Shown: piece by piece, positions 1 through 11,715 of the stretch
Numbering within the stretch: position 1 is the first letter of the stretch
Layout of the letters: each line of letters opens with the position of its first letter
Assembly (NCBI GenBank): GCA_947247005.1
Contig: OX365946.1
Span: 51,176,734 to 51,240,733 of the forward strand
Source of the DNA: Spisula solida
Lineage: Eukaryota > Mollusca > Bivalvia > Venerida > Mactridae
Reading direction: 5' to 3'
DNA length: 64,000 bases
Program-made: the position numbers and the translations under genes
Notes under the pieces: model-generated
Databases searched by the model: none
The model's input: only the letters and a program-made list of their open reading frames with translations
What the model was told of the DNA's origin: nothing

Positions 1-154
1 AGGTAATGGCGTGACAAAGACATGTCTGATCATTCATTCATTAACGTTTCTGGAACTTTGTTTGTGCATGAAAACATCAGATTGTTAAGCTTATCAAACC
101 AGCAATCTGTGTCATTCTAGCTAAAATTGCCTTTTGGTCAAGGCGGTACATATA

Positions 155-312
155 GGATATTTGTTTGTTTTGATTGAATATGGTTTATATCTCATCGTGT
201 AGTGATAAAATTCAATATTTTCAAGAGCGCGTAGCGCGAGTGAAAATATTAAAATTTTATCACTACAAGATGAGATATTAACCATATTCAATCAAAACAA
301 ACAAATATTCTA
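155..312. repeat. Long foldback (near-perfect inverted repeat)
   Basis: The two arms, each about 75 bases, are reverse complements with few mismatches. They meet at a short centre reading GAGCGCGTAGCGCGAG, itself palindromic. The outer arm contains TTTGTTTGTTTTGATTGAAT and its complement. This is a hairpin-forming, probably MITE-like sequence with no coding capacity. It shares the GAGCG-type centre with the foldbacks at 1777 and 41420, although the arms differ. Confidence 0.85.
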
Positions 313-313
313 T

Positions 314-906
314 TTATTTAATGCTTATATGGTGTCAAAACTGGTACTATTCATGCCAAATTACCACTGTGGTTAGGCTACGTATGAATATGTTATTCCA
401 TTCATATTTTCACTTCAAAATCCGCAATCTTGGATTATAGTGAATAGGTGAAAACGGCTTTGTTTAAGAATTTTGCATCAAATCATACACCAACTTGTAG
501 GAAATGGTCTAACTAAGAATAAAAACCCCCACATGACATGTTTCCGTTCAGTAATATAAAAGTTACAGACATTTTAGTGTTGAGATTTTGGTAAATTAAA
601 GTAGTCCCTGTGAGGGGGCGGAGCTTATATCAGTCACATTGTAGGTGATAACCAGTGACAGATATGGGTTTTATTTCACTGATAGAACTCCATATCTCAT
701 CAGATAGCATTAAATAAGAAATATTATCTACATAGACTTCTAACGCAAGTATGGTTACACCATTAGCTAGGGTGTCTCCCCCGCCCCCAATGAATCCAGA
801 ATACGTTTTAATTTTCAGCAAATCCTGAATACCACCTTATTTTTCGCTGAATCCCGAATACGTTTAGCCAGTTTAGAAATAAAAAACAGCATTGAAGACA
901 CATTTA
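314..906. other. No gene seen
   Basis: AT-rich DNA with stops in all frames. Nothing recognisable was found. Confidence 0.5.
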
Positions 907-1617
907 ACAAGAAATATCTTTGAAAAGATATACACCGTTGAATTAAATGACATACTGCAAATGTTATAAATGTATATTTTTTCAATACATTTGCGAGAGG
1001 TGTCAAGTCAAGATGTAGTTTTAGACATGAAAAAGTGAATCTGCCACTCAAAAATATATCGAAGCAGACACATTTCTTAGAGACATCCATCCATCATGAC
1101 AGAGAAATGTCCAGCACAATTGTGATATGTTTCCCCCACAATATGTGGGAAACAGAAGTATGAGATTGTATATTATATTCTGACCGTAACAAAAAACGTA
1201 AGGTGTTGTAATTTAAAAACGGGTTGGATCATTTAAAAATGGAGATATCTGACAATCATGTAAAGTAATATAAAATGGTGTAAGTTTAGTATTTGCTATT
1301 ACAATGAGACATGCACTCATATGCATATCCACATGTTACACAAAAACGAGAAATTAAACAAAACAAAAATGGATTTTAAACAATCTTTGTTACATTTACA
1401 GAACAAAATGGCAAATTTAAACTGCCCATTTTCAAGTCAAATTGGTGTTTCTTGTATATTTTGCTTTATAACTGTTTCACATTCATAGTCACATGTTTCA
1501 GTTCTTTTGGTAAAACAGATGCACATAAATATAATTTATTGTTACATAAAATAATTAATGTCAGTGTTTTTATACTTCGGCTGCAATGTACAGCCTTTGT
1601 TTGCTTTTAATGGATGT
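907..1617 (+). repeat. Dispersed 0.7 kb repeat, copy 1
   Basis: This block aligns by eye over almost its whole length with 21389-22059 in the same orientation, with scattered substitutions and small indels. Both begin with ACAAGAAATATCTTT followed by AAAGATATAC, a small hairpin, and end near TACAGCCTTTGTTTG. A shared internal segment is AAAGTGAATCTGCCACTC. Reverse-oriented copies of only the hairpin end occur at 44218 and 52546, so this end looks like a real terminus. No coding region was found. The element class is unknown. Confidence 0.75.
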
Positions 1618-1776
1618 GTGTTGATTTGGGTAATACTATATCCATAACTTGGATTACCCAAGTTAATTATATACCTACCGGTATAAGTAGCAGACAAATT
1701 GATGACGTATGTTGGGAATCTCTCCTAGCCGATAACATGATTGGTTGCTTTTGATGAGTCACTATGGACAAGTTAT

Positions 1777-1955
1777 AGTTAGAACATATTAAGTAAATTT
1801 GAATGATTAAAAAGGGCGGAGCGAGCGAAGCGAAGCGAGTCCTTTTTAGTCATTAAAATTCACTTAATATGTTCTAACTAACTTAGAATATAACATTTTG
1901 CATTCTGATTGGTCGATAGAAAGTAGCGCCAACGCATGACGTCAAAAAGAGTATA
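1777..1955. repeat. GAGCG-loop foldback element, copy 1
   Basis: Arms of about 43 bases (AGTTAGAACATATTAAGT and complement) flank a centre with GGAGCGAGCGAAGCGAAGCG. The conserved sequence continues to the right through GCGCCAACGCATGACGTCA. The copy at 41420-41600 matches over both the hairpin and the right tail. It is a short non-coding mobile repeat, probably MITE-like. Confidence 0.8.
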
Positions 1956-3840
1956 TTAAGTCAGACAGGCTAAGCAGCACACCGTTCAAAATCGTTCTCT
2001 ACTTAATACGAGCGAGCGAAGTGAATGAATTGTTTTTCTGAGCAGTACAAAAAAGTGCAATGTATATCTTAGCTCTCGCTCTCTACTTGATAATATTCAC
2101 TAATAAAGTTAAAAATACATTGGACATCTGAGCACCATGCTTACTTAGTTCTGAGCGTTATTGGACAATAGCTTAGGTCCTTAAAAGGTCTGCACATCAA
2201 CATTTAAATTTTCAAACACATAAAATCGCATTTGAAGCATGGTTCATTGCTTTGTTGTCGCTAAATTGGCTAACAAGCTTATTAATGATAAGTGCTTGTT
2301 AAAAAAACAATTTATTTTGGATATCTTGCGTAATGAATACAAATAGGCATCTTTATTGCGTACCGCGTACGACCCTCTTGCGTCCCGAATACCATCTAAA
2401 AAGGTCCTGAATCCCGCGTACCGAAATGGGGGTTGGCGCAAGGCATGCAGTCTATATAAGCTAGTCAATAAAGCAGTTACACGTGTTGATATAATGTGAA
2501 CAGGCTCATATGTGAGAATTTGTGAAGAAGCTGAGAAACGTAGCGGTTCAACTTATTTAGTGCAGTCAGTCATGAATCGATAACCTGATATCAGCAGGGT
2601 TGGATTACTGGTCACGTTCTTCCGTGACACTGACTTCAGTTAATCATCCGCTTTTGCAAATGTCGGTTACTTGCCGAAAAATGTTACATGCGTACCAATG
2701 ATTGATATCACATTCAATTCTAGAATGTGTCAGTGGATCCGGAGGCCTGTTTTGCGCAATAAACTTTGATCAATACCACAACAAATGCATCAAACAAACG
2801 TCATAATACCCGCTACAAAACAAAAGAAAACTCTATCTGAAAACCACGAAAACTTCTTACTTAGATTGCTGAATCATTGACGATGGTCTATATTTAGTGT
2901 AGATACGTGTTTGTCATATCATTTGCATGGTCGAATAATGAGTTGATATCAAAATAATGAAATATTTTAACATGCTGTTCCGCCGTAATTAAATTACCTC
3001 TGATAATGATATTCTTCTTTCTCATACAACCATGCCCTGCTATTATATATAATTATGGGGAGATATTTCAAGAGACAATTATGTCACTAACTATTTTCTA
3101 ACGGCAAAATAAAAAGAACATGCATGTCTCGAGTGATTGTCGACCGATTAGAAGCCAGTTTAAGATATTTCTGCCAAAAGTATGCTAAGAACAAACAATT
3201 AGGACCGTACTACTTCCGCAATTGCACAGTGATTCCAAAAAACATCACATCAGGTGTAGATGTGCCATAAACAGTTTACATGTTCGCATGTTCAGGAGTC
3301 TGCTATATGATACAGGAAATGCTTAAAGTCGTCTTCAGCCATGATACGTACCCGATGTTTGCCGTTACAGAACCTACATTATACTGTCTGTCGAAAACTG
3401 ATCTGCAAACACATTCATTGTAACATGTGTTTGTGTTTGTTCGGGTTTTGAACGCCGTTTCTCCCAAAGTTATCAAGATATATACCGTTGACTTGTTCAA
3501 TCTTCATGGATTAATCAGTACTGACTAGTTATAATTTCTCAGAATTCGTCATTTTGACTGGGGTCATTTCTATAATAGCTACGTTTTTTTCGCAGTCAAT
3601 ATTAGTACCCTATATGTTCATACCCGGTTCGTTCATAAGTTAAATTGCAGCGGTATATAAGTTAAGGCTGTACTTGTTTTGTTGTTAGTTTTTTCATTTC
3701 CTTGCGCCCTTTCATCCAATATCCAATTATTTACATTTTTTGTTTAATACCATTAATTATTTGTGCGGCTGCAGGAATTTATCATTAACTGTTTAAACGC
3801 GGTTATTTGGCATTTTTGCTTTTGCAACTTGATCATGTAC
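1956..3840. other. No gene seen
   Basis: AT-rich DNA without convincing reading frames. Around 2006-2095 there are more GAGCGAGCGAAG and CTCTCGCTCTCTAC words, which suggest the decayed arms of another foldback. Nothing else stands out. Confidence 0.4.
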
Positions 3841-4200
3841 ATTGAAGCTTGAGCAATCAGCTTGTTTTAAGTAGATCATTCAGCTGTCGGCATTCAGCTT
3901 CTTGGAGCTAGGTCGTTTGGCTGAGGCACTCGGCTTGTTGAGGCTGGGTCATTTGGCTAGGGAATTCAGCCTGTTGAAACTAGGGCATTCAGCTTTTTGA
4001 TTGCTGGAAATCGTTCATTCAGCTTTTTGATAGCTTTTGATAGCTGGGACTTGGGAATTTTATTTTGTCGTTTGGTTATGTGTTTGGCATTGTGCATTGT
4101 AAATGTGGTATGTGATGTTCTTATGTTTTCTGTAATCGTCTGGTTAAGTTAAGTTGTGCCTTTAAGTTACTTGTTCGACTTTACATTATCCCTTTACCCT
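3841..4200 (+). repeat. Degenerate CATTCAGCTT minisatellite and flank
   Basis: From about 3845 to 4060 a unit of roughly 30 bases recurs with heavy drift, built on CATTCAGCTT-TTGA and GCTAGGTCATTTGGCT. The following part, with GTGTTTGGCATTGTGCATTG and TTATGTTTTCTGTAAT, resembles 55395-55615, so both belong to one dispersed family. It is non-coding. Confidence 0.6.
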
Positions 4201-4204
4201 TCAA

Positions 4205-4330
4205 CAAGATTACAGCAACATCTCCACATGTGGATGAAAATCGACAATGATGTCAAATTTTATGAAAGGATGTGAACAACCGCAACTAATAATCGAACCC
4301 GGATCGCTGGGTTACATTCAAACGTCTATG
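4205..4330. repeat. Short dispersed repeat with tRNA B-box-like end
   Basis: It shares CTCCACATGTGGATGA, a GATGTCAAATTTT block and a GATCG-C-GGGTTAC end with 24935-25045. On the minus strand its end reads GGGTTCGATTATT, close to the RNA polymerase III B-box consensus, so a SINE relic is possible. No A box or tail is evident. Confidence 0.5.
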
Positions 4331-4748
4331 TTATTTGTTTTAATGACGTAATCTTATTAGACGGAACTATGGAACTTAAGAATACAACAGTGTCAATGCC
4401 CATATAAAAAGTTGGTATAATCGTTAACATAGTAAATTCATGTGAACACGCATCGAGCCAAAATGGCGATACTAAGTTTTTAAAAGATGGGCCTTTAATT
4501 GTGTGATTCCCCCTTAAAATTGACAGCTTCCTTTGTTTTAATTGTCGAAACCATGCTACTTGACGAGTTACGTACTAAATGTTGACGTATACGTCTTATT
4601 ACTGACAAAAAATCTTCCAACTAACCATGAAGTATAGCCAAGGATTTCCCAGTATCAGAACTAAAGAGAGTAAATATCCTATAGATCAATATCACGTTTT
4701 TAATTAAATCGACGGAGCAAACCAAAATAGCACAAGATTAGTAAGGAA

Positions 4749-5358
4749 ATATATGAGCCTTTCTCCTGAAAATCCGGGCTTAGTGACAAAATTACGAAAA
4801 TCATGATGATTTATCGTTAGAAAGACAATACTGTTTTCAACATTTGCTTTAAAGTTGTGCAAAATATAAAATCAAATTACAAAGTTACAGGCTTTCAAAA
4901 CTAAACACACAGTCTACTTAGTAAGTGACGTCGCAAACGTCATTTGAAGTTACGATGACAAGAAAGTCATAAATAAAATATTTGATGAGTTCTTGACGTG
5001 AACTTTTCAAAACCGTATCACATTTAAGAATCCTATATTATTAAAACATATATCTAAATCGTGATGTTTAGCTTTTGGAGAAGTGTAGGTACTGCTGTAA
5101 TCACCGACCTCTCGTTTAAATTCTCAATATGGATACTCTTCACAAATTGGTCAATATAGAAACGACAGAAGATATTTTAACATGATTCCTGAGAAAAATA
5201 AATCTAAGACAGTTCTATATTATCCAAGAACGTAAAATTAAATTATCGAAGAGCATGAGTTTTTTCTTATTTTATAAGAGGTATTGTTTTACCGTTGTTA
5301 CATAAATACTAAAACAATGTCACTAAGCCCGGTATTCCTGGAGAACGGCTCATTTATA
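4749..5358. mobile_element. Short element with ~38-bp terminal inverted repeats
   Basis: The left end, ATATGAGCCTTTCTCC followed by CCGGGCTTAGTGACA, is matched in reverse complement at 5318-5358 (TGTCACTAAGCCCGG, GGAGAACGGCTCAT). About 30 of 38 positions agree by eye. The 0.6 kb interior has no protein-like frame. This fits a non-autonomous DNA transposon. The target duplication could not be settled; flanking ATA/TTTATA allows TA. Confidence 0.6.
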
Positions 5359-7046
5359 TCACAAATACAAGTGACACACAATAAATGGTTGTTATTTCGT
5401 ATGTGAAGACAGTGCCTAATTCGTCGCTTAAATGATTGCGAATCGATTTTATTTCGTTGAAAGATGTATGCTTTGAAAGAAAACTTACTATGCTTTAGTC
5501 ATATGTCACGATGTTTGTTTTCGACGTAGCAGTCATAGCGACGTCACGGTAATTTCAAACTTCCAGTTACGTTGAGGGCAAAATTCAGATCGACCAATTT
5601 CGCTTAGAATCATATAAGCGATACTTATTTCAATGCAAAAAACAAATTATGTTCGGGGGTTCCACCAACGATAAAGCCACTAGAAAAGAGAACGATAACG
5701 TTTAACAGGAGTCGGTAATCTGTTAAACAATTTTTCACTCGGTTATAGAATACATTGATTTTTATCAGATATGTTAATGTGTGACCATACAATAATAGCA
5801 AAACACGTACCAACAAGAGCCGTCTAGTAAATAAAAACGTATCGAGACATGGGTGATTTATTGAAGCAATGTGATGTTCGAATAATTAACGGTTTACGTA
5901 CATGACGTCACTGACGTCAATTGTGTGCGGCGAGTCGCTGTACTCAATGTTGCGAAACCGCTGATATCTCTACAAGTAATCAATGAATATTTATGAAACT
6001 CAGCAGACCGAGAGAGGATATGTTTTATAATAGGCATACAATTTTTCTTATTCATATCAGTATTCATTGTCATTTTACAGCGTTTGTCTCATTTCTTTTT
6101 GATCACCCCTCGTATAAAGAGGTAAAATATGTACAAAGGGCCACAACTAAAACAAAAATATGCAATACAAAGATATTGTTTCTGGGCACTGTACATCCCC
6201 TCCATGAGATGTAATTACCTTTGAAGTTTCCCATTGATATATCAAGTACATTATGAGTCAATGTTTGGTCAAGATTTACATATGAAAAACTACAAAATTA
6301 ATAACTCCAAAAATACACATCCGCAAAATTTATGCACGAGCGTGCAAGATACATTCTAAACACACAGTGGCATTATCCTTGTAAGTATTGTGACACAAGG
6401 GACATATAAATAACGTGTACGACAAATAGATATCAGGAGAAACGTGAATAAATATCGCAAGGAAATGTCGACCAATTAGCAAGCTCTCAAGTGGTTTTGT
6501 CACAATACGGGAACGTAGAGCTGAAGTCAATAGTCTGATAAAAATCATCCATGAGATTTGTTTTCTTTACAAGTTTATTGTTCCATCAAAGTAAGATGAA
6601 TCAAACGCACGTAATAACTCGAATGCACCTAGCATGAAAACGGTTGTCCTCGACTCGCATAGCCTAACTGAATAACTGAATTGTCCGAAGACATTACCCA
6701 ATGCGTTCGCAACTAAAATGTAAAAACATGAAAATACGTATTTATTACGTACTGTAAGGGTTCACAAAACAAAAACTGACATTGTTTACTGATTAACTAA
6801 TGTCTCTTATCAAAGTCAACGCATCGCGCGCATTTGTCAGATAGAAAACAATCATCGTGGTTATTGGATTTCCCTAAGTAAAAGCGGATATAAACATGGA
6901 GCATTAACAGTTTACTTGTATTTGAGTATAACCGTTACACGTCACCGTTACGCCTACATGCCCTCTGACACATAAAATAATGTATTCATTGACAAGTAAT
7001 ATAACTGCCTTCTTTCGAGTATGTATAGGTTATAGATCATATGAAT
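5359..7046. other. No gene seen
   Basis: Short frames here have low-complexity translations and no recognisable motif. Nothing structural was found. Confidence 0.4.
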
Positions 7047-7128
7047 AGGATAGACAACGGGTATCACTGGTTATGACATGCTTCAGCGAGCGTCTAATCT
7101 CATAACCAGTGATACGAGATGTCTATAC
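7047..7128. repeat. Foldback hairpin with CAGCGAGCG centre
   Basis: Arms GGATAGACAACGGGTATCAC and TGGTTATGA are mirrored by TCATAACCAGTGATACGAGA and TGTCTATACC. The centre carries GCTTCAGCGAGCG. This is a third foldback in the window with a GAGCG-type centre. Confidence 0.75.
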
Positions 7129-9099
7129 CACTTAGACCACGTGACTGACTAATTTGTACATGCACCGTTATTCATGCTCATTAAAGAAGTTGTACATTGT
7201 ATTTCTGACCAGCTTACGCAATATTTAATTCTGCACTTATTAATCCTATCAACAAAGGATCAAACTCACAGTTTATTCAGATTCAAAGTGTACGGGATTT
7301 AGACTATGGCAATACTGCGCTTTTTTTGGCTATTTAAAGTTCTCTTAGAAGTTTATGAATGCCTGTACACCCAATTTCCTAAACAATGTTTTGAACAAAT
7401 ACATAGTCCCAGTGTGATTAACTGCGTTGCAATTACAATACTTGTACTTGTACAATTACATGTAAAAACCCGTATTTCTATCAGCAACTCTATTTGACCT
7501 ACTTACGTTTTAACTCATCATTATGAGGCTCTGTAAACTAATTGTATTTAATTGTTGTACTGCATGGTTATCGCAGAGTACCGTTAATTCTTGTCTGTTA
7601 TTTGGGCCTCGTTCATCGACCTCGTTGATGATGCTACGTTATTGTTTAGTGCTTTTTTATCAAAAATTCTAAATGTCACATGCCTTTTTCATGTGTTTCC
7701 AGACAGTCGTCTTTGCTGTCATATAGTCATCTATGTTGTCATATGCCTAAGAATACAGTATATGCCCCCGGACACCGAATATCCTAACAAAGTAATAATT
7801 ATCAATATTTGATAATAAAAACCGTATCGTAAAATCTGATGCAAAAATCACATCCATGTGATTGTTATATTGGTTAATAACGCTTGTGATCCCCTTATTG
7901 TGTTGAGCATCATATATACATTAAGAAAAGAGTGAATTAAAAAAAAATGACAGCCATGCCATTATATATTTTATGATGTTGTGTGCCCTATGGTAAGCTA
8001 CTTGTAACAATACGTATTGCAACCTATGATTATCATGGCTGTTTTTGGCGTTAATTATAGTCTGGTATGGTTCGATTGTATGTGCTTGTCTGGTTTCTGT
8101 AGGCGCCAAAACCCATATTTACGTAGTCCCAAGATGGCGCAGATCAAATAAGAATAAATGCAAAATTGTTTAACAAAAGTTTAACCACTGAATGTTTTCG
8201 CGTACTCTAGTTGAACTATGGCGACTATCATTAGGGCCAAACCCAGAGGGCATACGAGGCTCATTGGCTTTCACCAAACCGTGTTTATTCCGTTACGATA
8301 TGTCGCTGAAGCATGAAGAAATATTTCTTTTCAAACAAGAAGCAGTCACATACAGCCTTACCCTCGCCGAACTAAATAAATAATGTTACCGCAAGGTGAT
8401 CTTAACCCCACCAGTTCACCTTATCTACTAATTGTCTACTGAAAGCTAGCTACACAGGAGTCATCTTTGGACAATATCTTCACACACCTCGACACGTGTA
8501 CATCATACAGGTGCCATCATATTAAGCTATACCAACAAAGTCATTGTTCAGTGCCAGACAGTACATGTCATTCACAGCAGCCGTTTCCGTATCCGCGTAG
8601 TGCGGTGTCCAAAACTTTTAAATGGGTTATATGCTTATATAAATATGTAGTGCATGATTTGTTTAATATGAAGTAGCTATACTGAATAGCGACCAATAAA
8701 GGCTGATGACACCTATTTATGGAGTTCTATATGATTCTCAACTTATATCCAATTGATTTGAAAATCACACTTTTTTGCCAGTGGGTGGGGTATCTATTTA
8801 TCATGTACATATACTGAAGTTGTTCAACAGGCAGCCCGAATCGTGACTTATGTCAATAGAAATGACCAATGGACACAGAAGATATCATGCTTTGTTTAGA
8901 AGTGGTTTGATATAAAAATGTTTAAATTAGCATCATGGTGGCATGTATGCAAGAAATAGATAAAATGAACAAAATACAATCATGGTAGGTCATAAGAAAG
9001 CCATGAAACTCGAAAACGAGCCTGGTGATATATCATTTTTATTATTTCAATGCTGAGTTAGATGATTTTTCTGTCATTTAAGATGTTTCGGAAAATATT
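7129..9099. other. No gene seen
   Basis: Several frames of 60-75 codons occur, but they look random in composition and have no partner exons or motifs. Confidence 0.4.
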
Positions 9100-9366
9100 C
9101 GATGTTAAAAGGAGCGCGTACCACGTTAAGCCTTTAGCATGTATCTGCCATTGCGGTGCTAATGTCTGAACATAGCGTGATTGGATTGATCAAATAATCA
9201 TTGCGGACACAATGACTGCGCGGCTTGTACTGTTACAGTACAGATATTCGATGTTAGATAAAAGGAGCGCGTACCACGTTAAGCCTTTAGCATGTATCTG
9301 CGTCTTTTGTACCCACAATGCCAGTCTGAACATAGCGTGATTGGATTGATCAAATAATCATTGCGG
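9100..9366. repeat. Tandem duplication of ~155 bp
   Basis: GGAGCGCGTACCACGTTAAG and the following CCTTTAGCATGTATCTGC occur at 9111 and again at 9264. GAACATAGCGTGATTGGATT also recurs and runs on to CATTGCGG. The two units differ in a central block of about 20 bases and by a few indels, so the duplication is not fresh. Confidence 0.85.
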
Positions 9367-9604
9367 CAACAAAACATTTTACCATTTTTGAAATTTGAAA
9401 CATAGTTTATGTTCGTGGCTCAACATAGCAATAACATTATACAAAATGTCATGTAATAAAAATGTAACGAAGTTGTATTAGATGATTTCTAGGCGACATG
9501 CATCATAACATTGAAACGGACGAAGCTCACGAAACAAAATGTCAATCAGAAAAAAGACCATTCTGTAAAATAGATTGTTTCCACTTATGCGCCATGTGGC
9601 ACAG

Positions 9605-9756
9605 CTTCATAATTATTTCATACAATATGTGTCTGACGAATTACGAAGATGTGGAAAAAAACTGATAGAAGAAATAATTGCAATGTTTCGAGATGGAGTA
9701 ATGTTACGTACGAGAGACAGAATCGTGTCTAGCGAGCTTCCTGACATCTATGGGTA
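9605..9756 (+). CDS. Candidate internal exon, unknown protein
   Basis: A frame of about 50 codons has protein-like composition, including the stretches DELRRCGKKLIEEIIAMF and RTRDRIVSSELPDIYG: amphipathic, charged, with few low-complexity residues. It is preceded by GTGGCACAG, a possible acceptor, although the tract before it is a weak pyrimidine run. It ends at TCTATGG followed by GTAAAGG, a good donor match. No partner exon was found within several kb on this strand. I do not recognise the family. It could be an isolated exon of a long-intron gene or a pseudogene fragment. Confidence 0.35.
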
Positions 9757-9759
9757 AAG

Positions 9760-11489
9760 GTATCTTGACTCATTAATTACAATACCAGGCAGTTTCGTAC
9801 GTCAATTATGTTTCTTTTTTGACATTGATTTGATTAAGGATTTCAAAGCAATATTATAGTTAAAGGCAAACACAAAATATGTCATTTTAGTTGCATTTAA
9901 TACTGAACTTAACATACTGTACTTAGTCTAGTACGCTGTATGTTTTTATGTAATATTACTTGTCAGACGTGTACTTCCAACTCAACCCATACAGACAACA
10001 TTACAATAATCACATAGTCAATCCCTTTTGCAGCCCTGACTGTGGTGATGATACATCAAAGCCAGAACTTCCTTGTTGTGCCACTAAGAGGTATTTTCGA
10101 ACATCTAGAAGATGTGGTTAAGTCATACGCAAGACATGCACTTTATTAGCTTGCTAGCATAGTTGATACCTAAGCCGCAATTGTGTTCCCGTAATTAGTT
10201 TCTAATCTATTGCATACACAAGCACTTCCGTCTTGAACATGATAGAAATCGTTTCCAGAAACTTCAGACATTAATTTTAAACGACGCTTTAGAGGCGCCT
10301 ATCCACAACGCATGGTAATTCATGTATGTATAAATTCACAAATGAATTCAGAATCAAAGTACTGAAGTACTGTTGCTTGGGGGATAACGCAAATCTTGGT
10401 AATATATTAAAAATTACCTTAAATAGTATTGGATTAATAAGTGTAAATATTGTGAAAACCTTTCAGAAATATCGATGACAGCTGACTCATTCAAATTTTA
10501 TCTAACGAACCCATTTAGACAATCCGACCATTAAAAACTCAACGAACTAGTTTCAACTATAAAGGAAGCTGAAATACGTAGTTTTAGCTGAGAAAAAGTA
10601 TTTAAAAGACTAAGAATAACAGTAAATGGTAATTTCATGAATATGCATAAATAATGTTTGGCGGTAGTAAACAAAAATGATATAAGTAATTGGATAGGGG
10701 ATGAATAGTCGTAAAAAAATAATAATAACTTGAACTGCACTTAGTCAAAATTCCATAACTCTAGCTACAAACGAACCGAATAGGGTGCGAATAGCGCGAA
10801 CGATTAATAAAGGGGACGAAACACTATGGTCTCGAATCTCGGCGCGAAATGTGTAAACAACACCGCTTGGAAAAGGGTTGTTCTTAAGATAGACGCAAAA
10901 TATTAAGCCGAAGATCTGAGGTAAATTTAACGAATGAAACGTCGATCAATACTATTTATCAATGCAAAATATTGCAAATAGTGAAAATAAAACATTATAG
11001 CAGGAGTTTGTTGCTAAACTGTAATATGAACGTTATGAAACCAAACAGTGTAAATTTCGTCTGCTTAACCTGGTACTGTAACAGCGACATTTTTATCAAC
11101 CCTCAAAAACCATTTAGTCATTTTACAGCGCGTAGGAATATATTCGCACAAAAACATTAACTCACAGAAGAAACATTCCAAAATTTCTCGCAATACAAAT
11201 ATATAAACAAATTATTCAATTGCTAGGGACAAATGTTCTTAAAAATGATTGAAAATTATGAATTTAATTTAGATTTGCTGGAACTCGTTTTTTGCTCGGA
11301 TGAATTGGTCGTGGAGAAATTACATTGGTAAAATCGTAGTGATTTCTGAAGTTGGTATGTAACAATACTTGGGGGAATCCAAGTAAAAGATGTTTTCATC
11401 GTTGTTTACATACATATGTTTGCTTTATTTGAAATTAGAGGCACACTCGAAAAATAGAATTACAAAATATGTCGATAAACAAGCACAAA
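9760..11489. other. No gene seen
   Basis: AT-rich and stop-dense. No repeats or motifs were recognised. Confidence 0.4.
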
Positions 11490-11715
11490 TCAGAATGTTA
11501 AAGGTCACAGTGACCTTTGACCTACTGACATCAAAATCTATAGGGGCCTATCTACTGATGATTTCCAACCTCTACGTAAAGTCTAAAGATACAAGGACGA
11601 AGCGTTCTTTAGTAATTTGAATGAAAACATTTTGGTCTACCGACAGACAGACCGACAGACAGGCCGACATGTGTAAAGCAATAAAACCCCTCATCAATGA
11701 TGGGAGGCATACAAT
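11490..11715 (+). repeat. Fragment of a bivalve-type dispersed repeat
   Basis: It starts at TTAAAGGTCACAGTGACC and ends with the C/A-rich run CTACCGACAGACAGACCGAC, then ACATGTGTAAAGCAATAAAA and CCCCTC. I recall this arrangement (a GTGACCTTTGACCT head and a GACAGAC tail) as a frequent molluscan repeat. Only one partial copy is in the window. Confidence 0.5.
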
